Source: JARIHD01 sp041743655 (GTDB lineage: Bacteria; Patescibacteriota; Saccharimonadia; Saccharimonadales; UBA4665). Taken from it: a DNA stretch of 18,023 nucleotides. The stretch spans positions 1-18,023 of the forward strand of contig JBGTMJ010000048.1 in the NCBI GenBank assembly GCA_041743655.1. The letters are read 5' to 3'. The position numbers were made by a program, and so were the translations under genes. Below the pieces are notes generated by a model, which worked only from the letters and a program-made list of their open reading frames with translations, was not told the origin of the DNA and did not search any database. Each line of letters opens with the position of its first letter. Position 1 is the first letter of the stretch. Shown here piece after piece: positions 14,548-18,023 of this stretch.

Positions 14548-14904
14548 CTATTTTTTCTTGACCACAGTCTTTTTTGCTACAGCTTTCTTGGTAACGGGTT
14601 TCTTAGCGGCTACCTTTTTAGCGGCAGGCTTCTTGACCACAGCCTTCTTAGTACCGGCGGCAGCTTTGCCTGCCTTGGCAATCTGGCGCTGTTTACGGGC
14701 GGCTTTGTTTTTGTGGACAACACCCTTTTTGACGGCTTTGTCGATAGCACTCTGGGCTTTGCTCTGGGCGGCATCTTTCTTGCCAGTAACGGCGCGGTGT
14801 AGGGCTCTTAAAGTGTCCTTAATATTACGCTTGGTCTTGCTGTTGCGCACGGCAGCCTTGCCGGCTGTGCGGACACGTTTTTTTGCTGACTTAATGATGG
14901 GCAT
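14548..14904 (-). CDS. rpsT: 30S ribosomal protein S20 with a KA-rich C-terminal extension
   Basis: 118 aa; the usual length is ~85-90. Residues 1-~78 are S20: PIIKSAKKRVRTAGKAAVRN, then the helices binding 16S rRNA 5' domain and helix 44 (TKRNIKDTLRALHRAV, AQSKAQSAIDKAVKKGVVHK, NKAARKQRQIAKAGKAA). The last ~40 residues are almost only Lys, Ala, Val, Pro and Thr in AKK/VKK repeats (PAAKKVAAKKPVTKKAVAKK and so on), resembling histone H1-type tails. I chose ATG 14904, not the frame-open ATG 15009, because MPIIKSAKKR is the family N-terminus and AAAGG lies 8 nt upstream. A TTTACA-18-TATAGT promoter is close by. The extension may add unstructured RNA or DNA contacts. Confidence 0.96.
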   Translation of the reverse strand: MPIIKSAKKRVRTAGKAAVRNSKTKRNIKDTLRALHRAVTGKKDAAQSKAQSAIDKAVKKGVVHKNKAARKQRQIAKAGKAAAGTKKAVVKKPAAKKVAAKKPVTKKAVAKKTVVKKK

Positions 14905-14938
14905 TTCTTCTACCTTTGTTGTTAATTTGTCAAAGTAG

Positions 14939-14968
14939 ACTATACAGGAGAATACGTAAGCTTGTAAA
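14939..14968 (-). promoter_or_regulatory. promoter of rpsT
   Basis: Minus strand TTTACA (14968-14963), 18-nt spacer, TATAGT (14944-14939). The leader of ~27 nt includes AAAGG. Unlike the other leading genes here, rpsT has a leader and a Shine-Dalgarno. Confidence 0.5.
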
Positions 14969-15096
14969 GCGAAGCCCTGAGTAAATCCAACTATATTATA
15001 TGTAACCATCTAGAAAATAATATCGACAAGCTTACGGTTATTGTGGTACGCTTTGCTTAAAGAATATCTAAAAGCCTTAAGGTAAAACCAAAAACC

Positions 15097-16971
15097 ATGG
15101 AAAACCAAAACCAACAAGCAGTAGAACGGATCAAGCAGGCTAATAATATACTGGTGACGGTTAGTAATAACCCGTCGGTTGACCAACTTGCAGCTTGCAT
15201 CGGCGTAACTTTAGCACTCAACAAGATGGGCAAGCATGCTACAGCAGTATTTAGTGGCGTCGTGCCATCCACAATCGAGTTTTTGCGGCCTGAAAGGACT
15301 ATAGAGACGAATACTGATTCGCTCAGGGACTTTATAATCGCACTCGACAAATCTAAGGCCGATAAGCTGCGCTATAAGGTCGAAGACAGGGTCGTCAAGA
15401 TATTTATCACCCCCTATCGTAACTCTATTAGTGAAAAAGACCTTGAGTTCAGCCAAGGCGACTTTAATGTAGAGGTCGTATTGGCGCTAGGAGTACATAA
15501 TCAAGCCGACATTGATCAAGCTATCACGTCTCATGGCCGTATCTTGCACGATGCTACGGTGATTACTATGAATGTTCAACCTGGTGGGGAACTAGGAGGT
15601 ATAGACTGGCTCGACACTACTACTAGCAGTTTAAGCGAGCTTACCACCCAGCTTCTCAACATGCTCGACAAGAAACTTGTTGACGCTCAAATCGCCACCG
15701 CCTTGCTGACAGGCATTGTTGCTGCGACAGACAGATTCAGTAACACCCAAACATATCCGCAAACAATGAGCGTTAGTGCTGAATTGATGGCTGCAGGTGC
15801 GGACCAGCAACTGGTGGCTGCTAAACTTAATACCGCTGCATCTGTAGGCGCAGATGCTATTTCTCAAGGTGACGGTGACACCAAGTTTAGCAGTGCAAGT
15901 GCTACTCAAAATAGTGCAGATGATACTTTAGACATTCCCCATGATAATAGATCCGATACCGAATCCAATCAGGCGGCTCAGCATAGCGATGACGCTGCAA
16001 GCTCTAGTAATGGCGCTCAATTACCCCCATATTTCGATGAGAGCGATGCGCATGCTCCGTTTACCCCGCAGATAGATATTGACGAACAAGGTGCTCTAAG
16101 CTCGGCTGATGAAAGCTTGCCACCTGTAACTTCAGAGATACCGACTATTGGCCACCACGCCGAGCCACCCAAAATCATGCTGGAGACGCCGACTACGGGT
16201 AGCCCACCTGCCAATGCCGCAGATCCAGACCTGACAGGCCCTCCAATGAGCAGGACGGTAGAGCCAGCTCCCGCTACAGGAGAAGAAGCCCCATCAGGAG
16301 GAGCAGTTTCTTCAGAAAGTTTTATAGTGGGCGGGTTGACGCCTGAAGTACCACCGACACCCCCAGAGACTCCAAAAGACCACCACTCTCCAGCTCCTGG
16401 CGAAACACTGAGCGAAATAGAAGAGGATATGCACAGCAGCCACTTAAATCAAAACTCCCAATCCCAAAGTGATGCTGCCACTTCGCCCGATCTTCCTCAG
16501 AGTCAAGGGGGCAACACTGCTAGTGCTGCCGCACCGCCTTCTCTAACCCCTGAGAATATACCAGCAGAGACACACCGGCAAGAGGGTGAGGAATCGCCGC
16601 AACAACAAGATCAAGCCCCTCAATCCAGCGATCTTACCGATGCCCGTGATGCGGTCACCCAAGCGATCAATGAGTCAGCTTCATCTGAACCATTCGATAA
16701 TAGCCAGACGGTGCAGTTGACTCATGGTGACATACATACCAGTCAGACTGCTGCCTCTGCTCCGTCTACGGCACCAGTAGAACCTGTACAGCCATGGACG
16801 GTGTCTGCGCCTACAACTGCTGCCCGCCCAACTCTCGATATTGCTGAACCGGTGCCCGCACAACAGCAATCAGGCAGCCAAAACGGGCCAGATGCTGCGG
16901 GCCAAAACTATGATCCAAATGCACCGCCTCCCGTACCGCCTCCAATGATGCCTCCTACCAGCCAATACTGA
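15097..16971 (+). CDS. degenerate DHH-family (NrnA-like) protein with a long disordered Pro/Ser/Glu-rich tail
   Basis: 624 aa. Residues ~10-250 follow the DHH phosphoesterase core: NNILVTVSNNPSVDQLAACI corresponds to the 'H.nPDgDa.gS' motif, VITMNVQPGGELGGIDWLD to the DHH motif strand, TTTSSLSELTTQLL to the 'assTsEl' helix, and ALLTGIVAATDRFSNTQT to 'ytGi.tDTg.F..snt'. Nearly every metal ligand is replaced: Ser23 for His, Ser27 for Asp (Asp29 is kept), Asn159-Val160-Gln161 for Asp-His-His, and Ala for the Asp of DTG. The DHHA1 domain is missing. Residues ~250-624 are low complexity, acidic, rich in Pro, Ser, Gln and Ala, ending PPPVPPPMMPP. Catalysis is therefore unlikely; an RNA/nucleotide-binding or scaffold role is inferred. 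It lies 49 nt before truB; an nrnA gene near truB is a known bacterial arrangement. AAGG is far (16 nt) from the ATG; the promoter is unclear. Confidence 0.8.
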   Translation: MENQNQQAVERIKQANNILVTVSNNPSVDQLAACIGVTLALNKMGKHATAVFSGVVPSTIEFLRPERTIETNTDSLRDFIIALDKSKADKLRYKVEDRVVKIFITPYRNSISEKDLEFSQGDFNVEVVLALGVHNQADIDQAITSHGRILHDATVITMNVQPGGELGGIDWLDTTTSSLSELTTQLLNMLDKKLVDAQIATALLTGIVAATDRFSNTQTYPQTMSVSAELMAAGADQQLVAAKLNTAASVGADAISQGDGDTKFSSASATQNSADDTLDIPHDNRSDTESNQAAQHSDDAASSSNGAQLPPYFDESDAHAPFTPQIDIDEQGALSSADESLPPVTSEIPTIGHHAEPPKIMLETPTTGSPPANAADPDLTGPPMSRTVEPAPATGEEAPSGGAVSSESFIVGGLTPEVPPTPPETPKDHHSPAPGETLSEIEEDMHSSHLNQNSQSQSDAATSPDLPQSQGGNTASAAAPPSLTPENIPAETHRQEGEESPQQQDQAPQSSDLTDARDAVTQAINESASSEPFDNSQTVQLTHGDIHTSQTAASAPSTAPVEPVQPWTVSAPTTAARPTLDIAEPVPAQQQSGSQNGPDAAGQNYDPNAPPPVPPPMMPPTSQY

Positions 16972-17008
16972 GGTTCGTAAGGGCGTACTCGCTTATCGAT
17001 AACTGGCG

Positions 17009-17014
17009 TATACT
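17009..17014 (+). promoter_or_regulatory. -10 box TATACT for truB (leaderless start)
   Basis: TATACT ends 6 nt before ATG 17021, with no SD; the predicted 5' end coincides with the start codon. Confidence 0.45.
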
Positions 17015-17020
17015 ATCGGC

Positions 17021-17710
17021 ATGACAAACGGACTACTGCTTGTTGATAAGCCTTTGGGCTGGACGTCTTTCGACGTTGTTAATAAGGTCCGGTATATGGC
17101 TCAGTTTGCCGGTCTCAATACAACAGGCAAGAAACGTTTCCCCGTAGGCCATACTGGCACTTTGGATCCTTTGGCTACTGGCCTGTTGATACTCCTGTTG
17201 GGTAGCTCCACCAAAAAAGCACCAGAACTCACCAAACTCGATAAAGTATATGAAGTTACGATGCGTTTGGGCCAAACCAGCACGACTGGCGATAATGAAG
17301 GTAACAAGGTCGTAGTAACAGACCGGCAACCAACCAATAAAGAGATTAAAACTGCCTTATTACAGTTCACAGGTGATCTGATGCAACGTCCGCCGATATT
17401 TTCAGCCATTAAAGTCAACGGACAACGGGCCTACAAGCTAGCTCGTGCGGGTAAAACGCCTGAGCTAGAAGCCCGCCCAGTACATATCGAGCGCAGTACA
17501 CTTAATAATTATAAGTATCCCGAGGTAACAATAACGGTACACGTATCCAGCGGCACATATATACGGTCATTAGTCGAGGATATTGGCACGACACTTGGCA
17601 CTGGGGCATATATAAGCGCATTGCGCCGTGTCCAGGTAGGCCCGTTCGTCATAGCTGACGCGGTTCCTATACAAGAACTCACCCCAGAGCTATTAGCAAG
17701 AAAAGTGTAG
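17021..17710 (+). CDS. truB: tRNA pseudouridine(55) synthase
   Basis: 229 aa; isomerises U55 of the tRNA T-arm. Signature blocks: GLLLVDKPLGWTSFDVVNKV, VGHTGTLDPLATGLL with catalytic Asp49, KVYEVTMRLGQTSTTGDNEG, QRPPIFSAIKVNGQRAYKLAR, ARPVHIERSTL and VSSGTYIRSLVEDIGTTLGTGAYISALRR. It ends soon after the catalytic domain (VGPFVIADAVPIQEL), so the C-terminal PUA-like domain of E. coli TruB (~310 aa) is absent, as in other short bacterial forms. Start is set by the conserved N-terminus and the close -10 box. The upstream DHH-like gene keeps the familiar translation/RNA-maturation neighbourhood. Confidence 0.97.
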   Translation: MTNGLLLVDKPLGWTSFDVVNKVRYMAQFAGLNTTGKKRFPVGHTGTLDPLATGLLILLLGSSTKKAPELTKLDKVYEVTMRLGQTSTTGDNEGNKVVVTDRQPTNKEIKTALLQFTGDLMQRPPIFSAIKVNGQRAYKLARAGKTPELEARPVHIERSTLNNYKYPEVTITVHVSSGTYIRSLVEDIGTTLGTGAYISALRRVQVGPFVIADAVPIQELTPELLARKV

Positions 17711-18023
17711 TAATTGCTTCTTCAGCCATTGCTGTGTTAAGTGAACTTACTATGTTATCGCACAGAAATGCAACAGCAACAAACTAATGCTGAGCCTATA
17801 AAGTTTCAATCGTACTCAAAGTGCAAGTAAGAAAAATGACTTTTACTTGTCCTGGGTTAGTTGACAGATTCAACGGCTATACAACCTGAATCCCGAAACC
17901 TACCCCACTCACATCAACTGGTAAGCTAACAGTGTACGCACATAGTGAACGGCGTAGCCGTTTATGCTTCTTGGGAACGAAGTGACCAAGAGCATGTGTT
18001 CTTTGAGGTAGTCGAAGACACAT
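17711..18023. other. intergenic region with three consecutive hairpins at the right edge
   Basis: No supported gene. A 7-bp stem CAAGTAA/TTACTTG lies around 17823-17850 without a T tract. From 17948 three stems follow closely: AACGGC-GTA-GCCGTT (17948-17962), ATGCT(T)CTTGG with CCAAGAGCAT (about 17964-17995), and GTGT(T)CTT with AAGACAC (about 17996-18022). A minus-strand frame (18023-17877) is open for 48 basic codons to the edge but may be chance. A structured RNA or an adjacent gene end would both fit. Confidence 0.4.

Noticed and set aside
14905..15009. 35-residue upstream extension of S20
   Set aside because: MPIIKSAKKR is the conserved S20 start with a Shine-Dalgarno; the extension contains the promoter.
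17877..18023. Minus-strand 48-codon basic frame open to the window edge
   Set aside because: Too short to judge, no recognised domain, and it overlaps the hairpin cluster; left as intergenic.
1..18023. UGA recoded as glycine (code 25)
   Set aside because: TGA ends the DHH-like gene and the protease gene in sensible places, and no conserved Gly in the genes read here is encoded by TGA.
1..18023. CRISPR arrays, tRNA or rRNA genes, insertion sequences
   Set aside because: No regular spaced repeats, no T-loop/acceptor pattern and no transposase-like ORF were found on either strand by eye.

Overview
The window looks like a chromosomal segment of a small-genome Candidate Phyla Radiation bacterium, most probably Candidatus Saccharibacteria (TM7). 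The reasons are compact housekeeping genes, several short divergent proteins of CPR type (TM-anchored two-cysteine protein, degenerate DHH protein with a long disordered tail, lysine-rich S20), and TGA used as an ordinary stop, which argues against the UGA=Gly code of Gracilibacteria. The taxon is inferred from protein character; no marker search was possible.

Left part (1-6071, all minus strand). The 5' two thirds of a P-type cation ATPase runs off the left edge. Next comes an unrecognised 296-aa protein. Then follows a tight five-gene operon transcribed from a TTGACA-17-TAAACT promoter: a 65-aa single-TM peptide, a fusion of a PqqD/RRE-like domain to an M50-type HELAH membrane protease, an ABC ATPase, a polytopic ABC permease and a 2-TM protein. 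Peptide + RRE-like domain + intramembrane protease + ABC exporter is the layout of a RiPP/bacteriocin-like peptide export system (compare yydFGHIJ of Bacillus), but with no visible radical-SAM or other tailoring enzyme. It is the best candidate here for an undescribed system.

Middle (6072-7809). An AT-rich accessory island holds an RHH-type antitoxin / PIN-type toxin pair behind a promoter studded with TGACA motifs. The toxin frame is cut by an in-frame TAG after the catalytic residues. On the minus strand lies a small 3-TM protein gene that seems to be broken by a single +1 frameshift.

Right part (7810-17710). Housekeeping genes: polA-alr (operon), a TM-anchored hypothetical protein, a DciA/DUF721-like short gene (minus), fpg/mutM, holA, rpsT (minus, with a histone-H1-like KA-rich tail), a catalytically degenerate DHH-family protein with a ~370-residue Pro/Ser/Glu-rich tail, and truB. 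A 124-nt near-perfect hairpin sits between the divergent dciA-like and fpg promoters. The last 313 nt have no supported gene but contain three consecutive hairpins at the right edge.

A recurrent pattern: transcription-unit-leading genes (P-type ATPase, polA, dciA-like, fpg, holA, truB, antitoxin) have a TATAAT-like -10 box only 6-11 nt before the start codon and no Shine-Dalgarno sequence, which suggests leaderless or nearly leaderless mRNAs. Several operon-internal genes (alr, ABC ATPase, permease, 2-TM protein) carry clear Shine-Dalgarno motifs.
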